Assembly (NCBI RefSeq): GCF_033568475.1
Contig: NC_133123.1
Location: 155,263,753 to 155,327,752, forward strand
Direction: 5' to 3'
Length of the DNA: 64,000 nucleotides
Source of the DNA: Henckelia pumila
Lineage: Eukaryota; Streptophyta; Magnoliopsida; Lamiales; Gesneriaceae
The notes beneath the pieces were generated by a model. The model did not search any database. It was not told the origin of the DNA and was given only the letters and a program-made list of their open reading frames with translations. Position 1 is the first letter of the stretch. Every line of letters starts with the position of its first letter. Positions 13,401 to 25,552 of the stretch are shown one piece after another. A program made the translations under genes and the position numbers.

Positions 13401-14000
13401 TCCCAGAAATACATAAAATAAATTTGAAAAATTGTTTTTTTTAGTCTTATATGTAATTTGCTTCTTGTGATTTTAATTAGTCCTCTATCTTTGTTATTTT
13501 GAAAATTTTAGTCATTTTTTGACTTAACATAAACAAAGAATCAATGCGGTACTGATGTGATAATGACGTGTGCGGTATCACGTCAGCACTCCTAGAAAAA
13601 TAACTAACATTGTAAAAAGTGAAAAACATTACAAAACAAAAAATAAAATTTGATAAAATAAATGACCAATATGGTAAAAAGACAAAACAAACTATATATA
13701 CCGGTGATTCAAGGTTGGGCGAAGTCAGCTTTCTTTCAGCATAGGAATATTGCTCATATCGTTCGAGAATCCTTTCCATGCTACATCAAATAACAATTTA
13801 GTACTATTACAGAAATAATATAGAATAAATTAATTTCGAGACATATATATAAATAAATTAGATATGGGAATTATGATATATAATTACTGCAGACTTTTTA
13901 TTAAGATATAATATAATATAATGCTTGGTTTGCATGAATTGGAGAATTCAAGAAAAATGAGACGTGTTTGAAGGTTTAAAAATCTGGGACGAAATTTTAA

Positions 14001-14067
<67 letters not shown>

Positions 14068-14346
14068 TGTTTTGCATGGCTGTACGAAAAGCATTGTTAA
14101 TCAAAATCTCAAAATCCCTAGAAACTTGAAGAATGAAAATAATATATGTATTCATATATATACATACAAAAAAAAATGATAAATGTTTCAAAATCATCAA
14201 CACATGAAATATCAACAGATATATAAAAAAAAAAACTGAAAAAAAAAGTCAAGAAAATCAAACATACGATACCCATTTTTTTTAAAATAAAAATAAAAAT
14301 TCAACAGAAAAGAAAAATTACAGAAGTACGTACGATGATCATCAAT

Positions 14347-14390
<44 letters not shown>

Positions 14391-14738
14391 CATATTCGAT
14401 CCTATGAAAAATCTCCCTCAAAAAAAAAAAGATCTCTTTTTTTCCCCCAGATTAACCTAGCTATCACCTTCAGCAGTACAGAAACACAAAACTCCAACAG
14501 ATCAAATTAAGAACCCACAAAATTTATATACATATATATAGAGAGAGAGATACCATGAATCAGTAGCATATTCGAAGAGCTTTCCTTTGGTGGAGAAGAC
14601 GATCAAGCCAACGTCAGCATCACAAAGAACAGAGATTTCATGGGCTTTCTTCAAAAGGCCCGATCTTCTCTTGGAGAAGGTCACTTGTCTGTTGATCTTG
14701 TTCTCTATTCGCTTCAGCTGCACTCTTCCTCTCCCCAT
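10458..14738 (-). CDS. FUL: FRUITFULL-like MADS-box transcription factor (AP1/FUL clade)
   Basis: Eight exons on the minus strand, 14738-14554, 13780-13702, 13121-13057, 12946-12847, 12475-12434, 11096-11055, 10899-10784 and 10581-10458. Sizes 185, 79, 65, 100, 42, 42, 116 and 124 follow the classic MIKC layout and all phases agree, giving 250 residues. The MADS domain (1-60) starts [20 protein letters not shown] and includes [19 protein letters not shown]. The I region has [16 protein letters not shown], and the K domain has [19 protein letters not shown]. The C-terminus ends [12 protein letters not shown], which matches the FUL-type LMPPWML motif, and lacks the CFAA farnesylation box of AP1. 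MIKC factors bind CArG boxes as multimers in the nucleus; FUL-type genes act in floral meristem identity and fruit development. Assignment to the FUL clade is strong; which duplicate is not resolved. Confidence 0.93.
11225..11515. repeat. Foldback (palindromic) MITE inside FUL-like intron 6
   Basis: Left arm (about 11230-11345) contains GGTCTATTAA, TTTTGGTTTTGGTACACTAA and TTTTAATTTTCAGTGATT; the right arm (about 11400-11512) is its near reverse complement, with TTAGTGTACCAAAACCAAAA. The two arms are separated by about 55 bases. Large palindromes of this kind are typical of foldback/MULE-type MITEs. It lies between exon 7 (10899) and exon 6 (11055) on the genomic 5' side of exon 5, that is, in the intron separating exons 5 and 6 (11097-12433). 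Confidence 0.55.
14002..14067. repeat. (ATT)n microsatellite, about 22 units
   Basis: An uninterrupted trinucleotide run in intron 1 of the FUL-like gene. It also produces the spurious leucine-repeat ORF across this point. Confidence 0.97.
14350..14389. repeat. (AT)n microsatellite
   Basis: About 20 AT units in intron 1 of the FUL-like gene, some 165 bases from the exon 1 donor. Confidence 0.95.
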
Positions 14739-14910
14739 TTTTCTTTTTTTTTTTCACAGCCCAAGAAACTGGATTACTAATCCGATCGATTATATATATA
14801 CACTCGTTAAATATATATATATGTGGTGGGTTTCTATATTTACATATATATATTTGCAGTCCGTTTGGCGAACCAGTCGAATACTCTATATGGTAAACAG
14901 TAGTGAGGAT

Positions 14911-14920
14911 CTTTATAAAA
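14911..14920 (-). promoter_or_regulatory. Candidate TATA box of the FUL-like gene
   Basis: On the minus strand this reads TTTTATAAAG, about 175 bases before the start codon at 14738. That would give a transcription start near 14880 and a 5' UTR of about 140 bases. Other AT-rich strings closer to the ATG could also serve. Confidence 0.35.
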
Positions 14921-15016
14921 GGGGTAATTTCGATGAAGGGTCCAAAAGCGGTTTCAGATGTGGGAATGAGCGGTTTCGCTAAACCACCCTGGTTTCGTCA
15001 AATTGGTTGTCGATTT

Positions 15017-15425
15017 GTAATTGGTTGGATTTATGGGAGATTTTCTGGCACTTTTTTTTTCTTTTTCACACGTGCGTCACTTATTATTCTTAATATAATA
15101 ATAATAATAATAATAATACATATTTTCTATCTTTCCATGCGAAACTATAATTTTGATCATTTATGTTTGTCACTTTGCGATTTTGGTCCTCTGTGTTTTT
15201 ATATTTCAGTTTTAGTCCTGTATGTTTCAATTTTTGGCAATTTAAGTCTTTTTTCTTCGAAAATACTTACGTGAAACTATACACGTCACCTCCACATCAG
15301 CATTTTAATAAATAATTGGTTGGATTTATGGGAGATTTTCTTGCACTTTATTTTTTTTTCATTTTCACACGTGCGTCACTTATTATTTTTAATATAATAA
15401 TAATAATAAATATTTTCATCTTTCC
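15017..15425. repeat. Pair of direct repeats upstream of the FUL-like gene
   Basis: The segment at about 15020-15137 (TTGGTTGGATTTATGGGAGA ... CACACGTGCGTCACTTATTA ... AATAAT run) recurs at about 15314-15425. The two copies are about 295 bases apart and highly similar. The spacer has the ATTTTGGTCCT-type wording common in plant foldback repeats. The pair may mark a tandem duplication of a MITE piece. Confidence 0.6.
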
Positions 15426-15429
15426 AATT

Positions 15430-18400
15430 ATATAACTCACGATTTTTTTTGTTTGTCTCACATATATAGTCATATATCATATTTAATAATATTTTTATAT
15501 TTTTTTTACTAATATATCCCTATTAACTATACCTTGAAAATTGTGCAATCATTTTTTAATACATTAAATAGGGATAAAATAGAAAGTTTGTATAAAATTT
15601 GTTTTTCCAATGATTTTTTTAATTTGTGTGAAAAAAGTAGGACTATATAATCGAGACGGAGGATATGTATATCTATTATTATTAATAAAGCAAGAGTAGA
15701 TTATACTAACTATTTTTTGTATTTTTAAGTATTTTGACAAAATTGCATGTCCTTCTTTCAAAATTATAATTACATGCATTGCTAACTAAAATATAAGTAA
15801 AAACATTAAATACACATACCTAAATTAGTTTTAAAATTCCACATGTCCACTTCTAAATTCATACACATACGTGCATATCTACTAACATACCTACTAACTT
15901 ATAACTTCGAATTTTTTTTATAGTTTATAGTATTTGTTCTTTAAAATAGAGTGCATGATTGTCTAAAAAATTTAACATATTAAGATTTTAAAAATAATAT
16001 ATATTTTAATTTAAAAAAATATACACGCAACGCGTGTGCTTCGTGGTTAATATATATAAAAAGAGGATATATTTAATTTAAATCTCTAATGTGTACACAT
16101 TCGATTACACAATGTGTTTGAAGTTACCAAACTGTCTCAATAAGAATATATTGAATGTGTACATGTAGCATAACTCAACCGGAAAATGTGTTTGCACTCT
16201 CTAGATGATTCTATGGTAGCACACTGGCACTAAAGAAAATAACTGCACTTCTTGGACTTTCATTGCATATATTTTCACATGTGAAAATTGATAGACATTG
16301 AAAAATAATATTAATTTATGTGGTTTGAATTATCTTTTTATTTTGTCTTTTTCATTTTTCGTTTTTACTGTTAATAGTCTGTTTGGTGCATTAATTGTTA
16401 TTAAATTGACTACTGAAACATCGTACTCATGATAATTTCGAAATTAAATGACTGATTTAATGATCCTTCGTTAATTAATAGTTAATTAAATTATTAAAGC
16501 GTTAATTTTTTTGATTGGGCAGCATACGCGGATTAAATTAATTATTCACTTATACTCTATAAAAGTCAAAGTTTAGGGTGGGTCGATACAGAAGTGCATC
16601 GACTCTCGATACAAAGGATATATGTGGGCCACGTGTATTTTGTTTTCGAGATAATTGTAAAGAAGTTATTAAACTTATAAGTTGCGAAGAAATGAAGGAA
16701 AAATCGAAGTGAGTATCTTTAGTTGAGAAAAGTGAAAAAAGAAAACCAAGAAAAAAACTTAAAATCATTAATTTTTAATAAATAAATGATTATAAAACTT
16801 TTTTTTAACAAGATAAATTTCGTAGAAGCGAAATCTCCGTACCAATGGTTTCGAGAGTTCAATTAAATAAAATAAATATTGATGTAGAATTTTAGTTAAA
16901 AAATACACAAAAATGATTTTTTTAGACATAAACCAAAAATTAATTTTTTTAATGATTGCAAACTAATTCTTAAATCTTTTCTTACCTTTGATAATGTTCT
17001 TGTTTGATTGTTATTATTTAAAGATGATAGGTTGTTATCAATATTCTATGTTTTGTTGGTGATGATATTTGATTCAACTTTGTAAGTTATTTTGCAATTT
17101 TAACCAGAACCTATACGTGGATTTATCTTTTTAGATATGAGACCAGAATTTTAGTTGATGATCTGTCTCGTTTTTATTGGAGACCATTTTAGTTTTAACT
17201 CACTGGTATTTCATATATATGTAATTTATGAGCTAAGAAGAATTGATCCCAACTTAAGAAATTATGTTTTAAATATAGTTTTTTTCCCGTTGAAATTTGT
17301 TATTAATTATATATTTGAAACTTACGTACCTTCAATATATATATCTATATATATATATATATAAAACTTTGGCGTTCTAGATACTTCTGAATATTAAGTG
17401 ATTTACCTTGAATTAATAGTTTATAATTTTAAAACTTTTATCATATAACGAACTTCCTATTTTATCTTTATTTAATTCATCACAAATAATGGTTGCACGT
17501 TTTCTAAGACTTATTTGACAAGTGTACATTAGTACAAACAAGAAAAAAATGCAATTAAATATTAAAGCAGATTATATATTTGTGATTATCGAAAAACAAA
17601 TGAAACATATATAATTGAGACAGATGAAGTACAATAAATACTAAAACACCATCTATATTTTAAATTTTGAAGTAATTACATGATTATTCATTTCGAAAAA
17701 AGTTCCGCACCCCCTAACAAATGTCAAGCTCCATCGCTCCTAATTTGTATAAGTAGAGAGTAGTACGCAAGAGGTTGAACTATATTATAAATCGAACGAA
17801 ATATTTAAAAAATTAGTAAAATTTTGACAGTTAAATGATATATATATATATCTAATCCCAGTTTGGTAAATACGAGTATTTTGAGTGTTCTTGAAGGGTT
17901 TTGAAGATGGTACATTTGATCATTAAATTGGACAGACTTTGTATTAATAATTTCACAAGCACTCATTTTCAAACTTAATTATTGTGGGCTAGCGCTCTAG
18001 GGGGATAAAGGACGATTCACGTTTCATACATAAGTTTCATAAGTAAAAACAAAAATTTTAAATTTTTTTCTAGAAACCTAATTTCATATTTTAAAAAATT
18101 TTATGTTTTTTTTTATTGTGATCATAGCTGCAACCGCTATCTTTAATAAGCACATAGTAAATGCTTGAAGTAAAGCAGTAAACTGCAAATCACTCGTGAC
18201 CAAATAAAATGATCAATATATTCACAACATTTGGTGGTGGGATAGATTTTTAGAATTGATATCATTAGTGGAATCGTATTGCAATGTGGCTTAGCAAGCT
18301 AGTGTTTTTAGCACATCGGAATATATCACCCCAAACCTAAAAATTAGACAAGTAATCATTTTTCGAATGGTTTTCATTTTTCAAAGATATTGGATTGTAT

Positions 18401-19554
18401 TATAAAAAAATAAAAAAAAGTGGGGGCTAATTCGGATTTTCATATTAAGAAGTTGGCCAAAATGTTGATAATTGAATGATGATTTCGGTTATTTGAATCC
18501 GAATTAGGGTAAAAATTTAGAGTTGAGGAAACTGTAAAGTTAGTGATCGATGTTATGCACATCTTCGATCATAATAGTAAAGTTAGTTTTATTTTCATAT
18601 GTTGAATTTTCATTCCATATATGTTTCATCGTCATCTTCAAATTAATTGAAACGACTTGACAAAATTGAAAACATGCACGATCCAATGTTACAATTTTTG
18701 TTTCTTTAGATCAAACTTTATCTTGTCATTTCGTTAATTACAGACTTCTTAATTTTTAGAAACATTTTATGAATTTCAATCGTTGTACACACGCATGCCT
18801 TTGATTAACACTATTTCGGTTCGAATGAAAAATATTTTAAGCGTTTTAATATTTTTTTAATCATGTTTACATTTTTTAATCATCTTCTTTAATATTATAT
18901 ATGAGATTGTTGCGTGAGCCGATGGCTAGCTCATCTGACATCAAAGTTCTAAGTTTTAGACGAGATTTTGAGTTCGAGACACAATTAAAATAATCTCTCA
19001 ACCAAAAAAAATGAAAAATAAAATAAAGAAAGAAATTGTTGTTTGCGTCAATTCCTAGTATACATAACATAGTGTGTAAATATAGGTGCGTACGCCTGAT
19101 GCAAATCAGAACAAGCAATTAGACTAACATACAGATAGGACAAGATTATTGTATTTCAGTCAATAATCTCGTGTTCCAAAATTTTAACATTTTATGAAAA
19201 AGTGCTCATGACAACGTCTTGACTTTAAATACCTAACATCCAGCTTTCTTATTTTAAATAACACAATAATTCATTAGTTCAAAATTTATTCAATGTGCAT
19301 TAGTGACGGTGGGTTCTCACGTCATGAAAATAACACAACAATTCACGAGAAACAATACGACGAGTCAATTTAATGAAACAAATCTATTCATCCCGACTCT
19401 TGAAGAAACATTACTCTCTATACAAAAAATATTACTTTTCATTGTAAATATGGATCAGATCGATCTATTTCTCATATTTTAATACGGGACCATATCACAT
19501 GAGACCGGTTGTCTGTTGATGGTTATACACATTGAGACCTCGAACATGGATAAT
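15430..19554. other. AT-rich intergenic DNA, no gene seen
   Basis: Four kilobases without a plausible coding exon. Contains a short TA microsatellite near 17341-17361 and a possible SINE fragment near 18900-19015; otherwise nothing recognisable. Confidence 0.6.
18900..19015 (+). repeat. Possible tRNA-derived SINE fragment
   Basis: An A-box-like string GATGGCTAGCTCAT (18921-18934) is followed by a B-box-like GAGTTCGAGAC (18970-18980) and then an A-rich tail. This order fits plant tRNA-derived SINEs, but neither box is a close match and no target duplication was found. Confidence 0.25.
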
Positions 19555-19562
19555 AATTTAGA

Positions 19563-20387
19563 TAGGGGTGGAATAGGGTCGGGATCCGTTCCGTAACCCT
19601 CCTACCCAACTCCTGTCTCGAAAAGAATCGAAAAACTTTCTATCTCTCGATCCTGTACTCGACACATGTCGGGACCCGAATATTCGAGATCCTGTCGGAT
19701 AGGGAGAGAAAATCCTGATTTTTTTTCATATTCGAGATTTCGTTCAAAAAAACAAAGAAAATCATGTGATTATTTCATAAAAATGTTATTTATAAAATTA
19801 TATTTCTAAATAAAAAATAAATGTTTAACTTAAAACATATAATATTAAAATATTCCGGATAATGCTTCAACGTTTTGGTAAGAAGAAGTGCATCGGGTAA
19901 TTATTAATAAAATATTCAGATACAATTAGTAAATAAATTTTGTTAAATAGATAGTCTAATTGATCTCTTCTTCTACATATTTGTTCGAATTAGATAATAA
20001 TAGATATGAATTAATTAAATTATTAATTAATTTATTTAAAAAAATAAACAATAATAAAATGTCATTTCGTGATTTCACGATTCGATCGTTCCAACAATAA
20101 AAATTATGCGAATTAAATCCATAATTAATTGTTATATGAGTTGAAACATAATAATATTTAGCTTCATATATTAATAAAATTTTTAATAAAATATATTATT
20201 ATATTATTTCGGGAAGGGTGAGAATCTCGTCGGAATAATTTTTTTTTTTTTGCCGATCCCTCTCCCGATATTAATCGGGATGAGAAAAATCCCAAAAATT
20301 CGGGTCGAGAAAATATCGGGTGTGATTTTTTCGAGACGAAAATAAGATTTGAGAAGGATCGAGATTTCGAAAATTTTTGAAACCTTA
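19563..20387. mobile_element. hAT-type MITE (GC-rich ends), with 8-bp target duplication
   Basis: Starts TAGGGGTGGAATAGGGTCGG and ends TTTTTGAAACCTTA. AATTTAGA flanks it exactly on both sides (19555-19562 and 20388-20395). The ends are rich in CGGGACCCG/TCGGGA-type words; the centre is AT-rich and non-coding. It is the same family as the interrupted element at 49396-53765, which starts with nearly the same bases. Confidence 0.85.
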
Positions 20388-20534
20388 AATTTAGATAGCT
20401 ACACGTGAGACCTCGAATTTGGACAATAATTTGGATAGATATTACAAAACTTATATGCAATTGCAAACCTCGAGATTTGAATCAATTTCTCAGGTACGAG
20501 AGACCAACATGGGTTTAGTACTTGTCGCTCGCAG

Positions 20535-20652
20535 GGTACTACCTTGCGGGTGATGTGTAACCCCATGATAGGTCAAAATTAGTGGATCTCACGTGGGGCC
20601 CACTAATTTTAATCAATCATAAACCGCCACGTGAGCACTACCCTGCAGGTCA
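20535..20652. repeat. Imperfect palindrome (foldback MITE)
   Basis: GCAGGGTACTAC on the left is mirrored by CACTACCCTGC on the right. The middle has CAAAATTAGTGG against CCCACTAATTTT around a CACGTGGGG centre. It can fold into a long hairpin; no coding content. Confidence 0.5.
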
Positions 20653-20659
20653 ACATGAT

Positions 20660-21120
20660 CTATTGATAACATACTCGCTTATAAATTATAATTATAAACA
20701 TTCTTTCATTTTTTCGTAAAGTGTATGCGCCTCTCGTAAAATACGATACGCCAACGGGATCTGATGATAACATTATTTATAGTAGCCGAATTCTTGTCTT
20801 CGATTTAACAAGAGGATCCCTTAAATATATGAAATGAAAATTCATTAACTTTCTAATAAAACCAAGAATCTTGAACAAGTCACTTCCAGCCAACTCTCAG
20901 AAGACAATATGAAAGGGTCTTAAAATGCAATGAATAGAGCATGTAAACACTAAATTATCCAATTGCAAATAATAATAACAATGTTGTAGTTTTCTCCAAC
21001 TCAAGTAAAAACTTATTAATCTCTATACCTAGAAAATTGGTTCTTGAAGAATGTGTGAGATCCCGACAACAGAGGGTGTCGATGGATCAAAGGAAACTTG
21101 TACCTACCATTTATGTATTT
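20660..21120. other. 3' flank and probable 3' UTR of the RGP/UAM gene
   Basis: AT-rich, no coding exon. The part next to 21121 probably contains the 3' UTR of the minus-strand mutase gene. Confidence 0.5.
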
Positions 21121-23560
21121 CTACTTAGCAAGGCCGTTGGGGAGAGCGGCTGGGGTTTTCGAGGGGTTAAGCTCGTCCCATGCTTCGATCCATGTCGCCA
21201 TTGCATCCGCAAGCTTGTTGAAATAATCGTCCACCTTACCGAGCTTTGCCTTCACTTGCTTGGAGATTTCGAGGTAGCATTTTTGGACGGTGGTGCAGTC
21301 TTTTGGAAGAGCAACAGATTGGAAAAATGGTATCAGTTCCTCTTGCCAATAGATACCTTTGTATTCCTTCTTGAGGTTCACGAATGGGTTGCTAGCTTTG
21401 CTGTGCCAAATGTATGGCAAGCCGGTTTTGACTCCAAATCCTAAGTGATCACATATCACCTATGGCGAAAATCAGTGATAGCCCTCAAATGTTAGATCTC
21501 AAGATGTGAAAGCAATCAAGTATATTGTTATGTAGGCTAGACTTCACAATAGTAATACCTTAGTGCACCAGCCTGCCCACATGTCGTCGTAGCGTCCAAT
21601 TGGCTGGCCATCTCCCATTAGTCCGAAGTACATAGCTGGACCTATCAATTCACGGTTGAAAGCAAGATTCATGCCACACATTGGGAAGAGGGTACCCTTT
21701 GGAATGGTCATAACTGCATCAACAAACCTGAAAATGACAGGGTATAATTGGTATCTCAAATGCAGAAAGAAGTGAAAAGAAACAAAGCTTGAATGGTAAT
21801 CTTAAACCTGTTGTTCCTTTCCAGAGGCTTGACAAGCTGAGTCGGTGCATCATAGTCCGGTATGTTGAGCCAAAGCCCATGAGACACCGCAGTTGGTACA
21901 CCTTCACGAAGACTGAAGGGGTACCCCCGAACAAAATCGGTGCCTTCGCGGTAAGGGTCATAAAGAGTGTTGAAAAAGAATGGAGTTGATGGGCTCACGA
22001 GGTTCTTAATGTGCTGCTCAAGAGCATTGATCTCCTTGCCAGATGGATCTTTAGCAACCTGTGTGATTCAGTAAATTAACAAATGGAGATTTTAAACATC
22101 AGACGGATAAATATTATAGTTATGACTTTGAAATTTGAATCATAAAGATATGGAGATGTATGACAACAGAGTCTGCTCAATGCCTTTCAATAGAGATGTT
22201 CAAACACGAAGAACCTGAAAGCGACAGGTATTATGCGGCACAGTACAGTAAGATTGCTCATTGCCAAGTTTAGCCTAGTTTATATATGCACTCTTGCATG
22301 TTGAAACATTAATCTTACACCATGTGCGAACAAACATTCATCTGATAAAAGAATGATTAAAAAAACCACATTAAAACTATAAGTCAAACTAACCACAATA
22401 TCACAACAACAAAAAAAAAAATGGAACTCAAATTATTTGAATCTGAACACACAGAGTAACAGAGCAAAAGAGAAGTTAATCTAAGATGATTTCTGATATC
22501 GCATACGATCTGGATTGATCAGCCACAAATCGACCAACCGTTCAAGGAGAGGATCTAGGAGGCTGAGTAAATAATGGCTTACGAGACAGAAAATGTGGCT
22601 GCAACATTCTTAAATTTTTAAAATAATTGCCAATCATGTACAATCAAGTGCATATTAGCTTCAGTCAATCAACAACCATCAAAGCATCATAACTCATCCG
22701 ATAGCCGATCCTCTCATCAGAAAACCAAGCAAGCAAGACATTAGAAAAGAATATTGCATAAGATTATGTTATCTTTATGGAAAGAAAATTTAGAATAACA
22801 AACGAAACTCATATTTTCTGGGGAAAAAAAAAGATTTAGAGCTGAAAGATCATTACAGCATCAAGAACCAGAATACTAACTCAAAATCATACAAAAATAG
22901 AAATAAAATTACCGCAATGCAAAACCAAACAAAAAGTATAGTTTTACTATGCAAACCATAGCAAAAAGGATACCTTTTGTCAAGAAAACAATGCTTCAAA
23001 AAAGGAAAAGAGAAACCTTTTTTGTAGAACTAGAAAAGAAAAGCCTTGTAATCATCGTTCAACTCACATCACCAAAGTTAGAAAAAAAAAATCACCAGAT
23101 CAGTCAACACAACCCAAAAATTTTCTGAAACGAAACAGTTAAGAAACCCGAATCAAGATGCAAAATCCCCAGACACAAAAAGCGTTAAAAAACCAGAGCC
23201 CAACAAAAATACAAACAAAAATGGGCTAACGAATCTTACAAAGCAATCATCATCGATCGTAAAGATATACTTCTTCTTGGAAACCATGTACCCAAAGCAC
23301 CGGCAAGCAGAGTCCTTGAACGAGATGCAATTTGCCTTGGGACCCAGAATCTTGTTAATGTCGTTCCTGTTGTACAATTCATAATCAAAACCATCTGGAA
23401 CCTTGATAACCTTCGACGGGTCCCCATCTTGTACTATGATCAGATGGTATGGCTCGAAGAATGGCCGCCACATCTCCAAAAAATCGAGGTTTCTGATCGT
23501 CGGGATCACTATATCTAGCTCATCTTTCAACACCGGCGTGGCGGATTTCGAGATCGCCAT
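21121..23560 (-). CDS. RGP: UDP-arabinopyranose mutase / reversibly glycosylated polypeptide
   Basis: Four exons on the minus strand, 23560-23240, 22058-21808, 21727-21559 and 21459-21121, give 359 residues, the usual RGP length. The first and third introns are phase 0; the second splits an Arg codon (AG/G). Family landmarks in order: [17 protein letters not shown] (from about residue 11), the metal-binding IDDDC (about 102-106), [17 protein letters not shown] (144-160; the family carries its reversibly glycosylated Arg in this region), [33 protein letters not shown] and [19 protein letters not shown]. The enzyme interconverts UDP-arabinopyranose and UDP-arabinofuranose on the cytosolic face of the Golgi, for cell-wall arabinan and arabinogalactan. 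ATG 23560 is the first true ATG; the frame upstream opens only with TTG. Intron 1 is about 1.2 kb. Confidence 0.95.
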
Positions 23561-23895
23561 CGTTGGGAGATTCAATTCAGCTTTTTCCTATCTGGGTTTC
23601 GGATTTTACAGGGTCTTGTGGAGGGAGATTGAGGATTAAACGAAGAGGAATCAAGATCTGATAGCTGTGCGGAGAAGAAGAAGACGAGGGAGTGAATTTG
23701 TAACGAGTGTCCGTTTGAATATATTAATTCCACTTTGCCCCCTTAAACTATTGCATATACTAATATAACCTCTTTATTTTTTAATTTTATCCATTTTTTC
23801 CCATTCAAATATACAGAGACCAGAGTCCATTTGTTACTCCTTGATATTTTTTTGGGTTTGGCCGGTTGAAATATTATTAATTCAATGTTTTTTTT

Positions 23896-24175
23896 CAGTG
23901 TTTTAAAAATCGTTAGATGATAGATGGGCGGTGATTTATCGCTTAGCGTCTAATTGTTTGGGTTTTTTTTAAAATAATAATAACTTAAAATATTTATGAG
24001 TTTTATTATAAAATATAATTTTTATGTCTTATATTTTTCAGTTTTTGTAGAAACTCTTATAAAATTTTAATAATAATAATAACAATAACATAGATATTAA
24101 TAGATATCAAGTCTTAATATGAGATTTTTTTATTGAATTTTTTTATACGCTTTTTCTTTTATTTTGTGTTTGTTT
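23896..24175. repeat. Left part of an older MITE that received the Copia insertion
   Basis: Begins CAGTGTTTTAAAAATCG and resembles, block by block, the element at 45167-45698, sharing AAAATATAATTTTTAT, ACATAGATATTA and GATATCAAGTCTT. The matching right-hand part resumes after the Copia element (about 35420-35500) with TTTTTTATAAAAAATA and a GCGGATTTTTGCC block. The far end is not clear, so the element may be truncated. Confidence 0.5.
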
Positions 24176-24180
24176 CTCTC

Positions 24181-25499
24181 TGTTGAATCCGATATTTTGG
24201 TGATAACAAACAACAACTCATTGTATAGGAATGTGCTGCCAACCATTGTATTTCAGGAATCTACTACAACTTCTACCGGAAGCTTGTCAACCGCCTTTGC
24301 TCTCGACCAGCTGAAGTCACGCCTATCGACTGGCTATCAAAACCAGCAGAGGATAAATCTATCTACCGGAAGCTTGTCAACCGCCTTTGTCTCTCGACCG
24401 GTTGAAGTCACAAGCTTATCAACTGGTTATTCAAACCAGCAGAGGACAAATATCTCTACAGGTAGAATGCCAAATGCTTATCAGGATATCTCAAGACAAG
24501 TACCTGTGACAAGATGTTCTTTGCAAGATCTTTTATTAAAAGCAGAACCGGCGTGTCAGAAGATATGTTGACTCCTGCAATCGAGACAACAGGTTGCACC
24601 AAAATGACAAAAACACAGAATGACTACAGATAAAGCATTCGACCGTTTATTCCAGTTTTGGACCCTGGAAGTTGTCTGCAGTGTACGATCTTCATGCAGA
24701 ATCATCAATGCATTTATGAGCATTAAATGTGCATTCAATGCAGCATCAGAACGTTCAAAATAAAGACGTTGATGATTGACCTATATAAAGGGAAGATTGC
24801 TCAAGAAGGACAAGAACAACAAAGAGAGACAAGCAACACGAAAAATCTCAATCAACTCAATCACTTGAATAATATCAGAAGTCCTCATCTGATATACTTG
24901 AGCACACTTACAAGATCTTTCATTTGCTGCTCAAATAAACCCTCGCCTACAGTTCACATATCTGATCGTCAAGGATCATCCTAGGGTTTTCAAGCCTCTC
25001 GACCGCTCTGCAGTTTGAGAAGCTCAACTCAACTATACTCATTGTTGAAGAGAATTGAAGCTACTCTGAAAGCTTCCACCAGTCTGATAAGAACTGAGAA
25101 TCTTATCTGTGTAATTCTAGGAGTTTCGGATTAGGCATTGGATAAGTCCTAAGTCTGAAGTGGGTGTATTACAAGACGTTGTAATAACCAAAGTCTTCTA
25201 GTGAATTCCTTCCTAAGTGGAAGAAGGGGAGACGTAGAAGGATTAAGCCTTCGAACTTCCATAAATCGTGCCTTAGTCTTTACTGCTATTTATCTTACAT
25301 TCTGCTCATACATTGCATTATAAACTTTGCATCACTAAAACCTCTGAACTATTTCCGCACTATTTAAGTTGTTCAAACCGTTTTAGAAGTTGAGAAAACA
25401 GATTAAGTGAACTAAACCTCACTTGATCATTTTGAAGAAGAAGAAGAAAAGTTTCAAAGTGTATTCACCCCCCCTCTACCCTCTGAACCGATCCCAACA
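24181..25499 (+). repeat. 5' LTR of the Sirevirus
   Basis: Runs from TGTTGAATCCGAT to GATCCCAACA. Contains a tandem duplication of about 90 bases (units starting CTACCGGAAGC at 24273 and 24363) in the U3 region, and a TATA box at 24781. The short ORFs in it are not genes. Confidence 0.93.
24781..24790 (+). promoter_or_regulatory. LTR TATA box
   Basis: CTATATAAAG, about 600 bases into the LTR and followed by GGGAAG. The transcript (R region) would begin about 30 bases downstream. The same string occurs in the 3' LTR at about 34696-34705. Confidence 0.7.
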
Positions 25500-25501
25500 A
25501 G

Positions 25502-25513
25502 TGGTATCAGAGC
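25502..25513 (+). promoter_or_regulatory. Primer-binding site (initiator tRNA-Met)
   Basis: TGGTATCAGAGC, two bases after the LTR end, complementary to the 3' end of plant initiator methionine tRNA; this is the usual Copia primer. Confidence 0.93.
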
Positions 25514-25552
25514 GGGTTCCTTTCTCAACTGCTGATCTGAAGTTTTAAAATC

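Noticed and set aside
13964-14179. Leucine-repeat ORF
   Set aside because: It is the ATT microsatellite read as TTA/CTT-type codons within a MADS-box intron.
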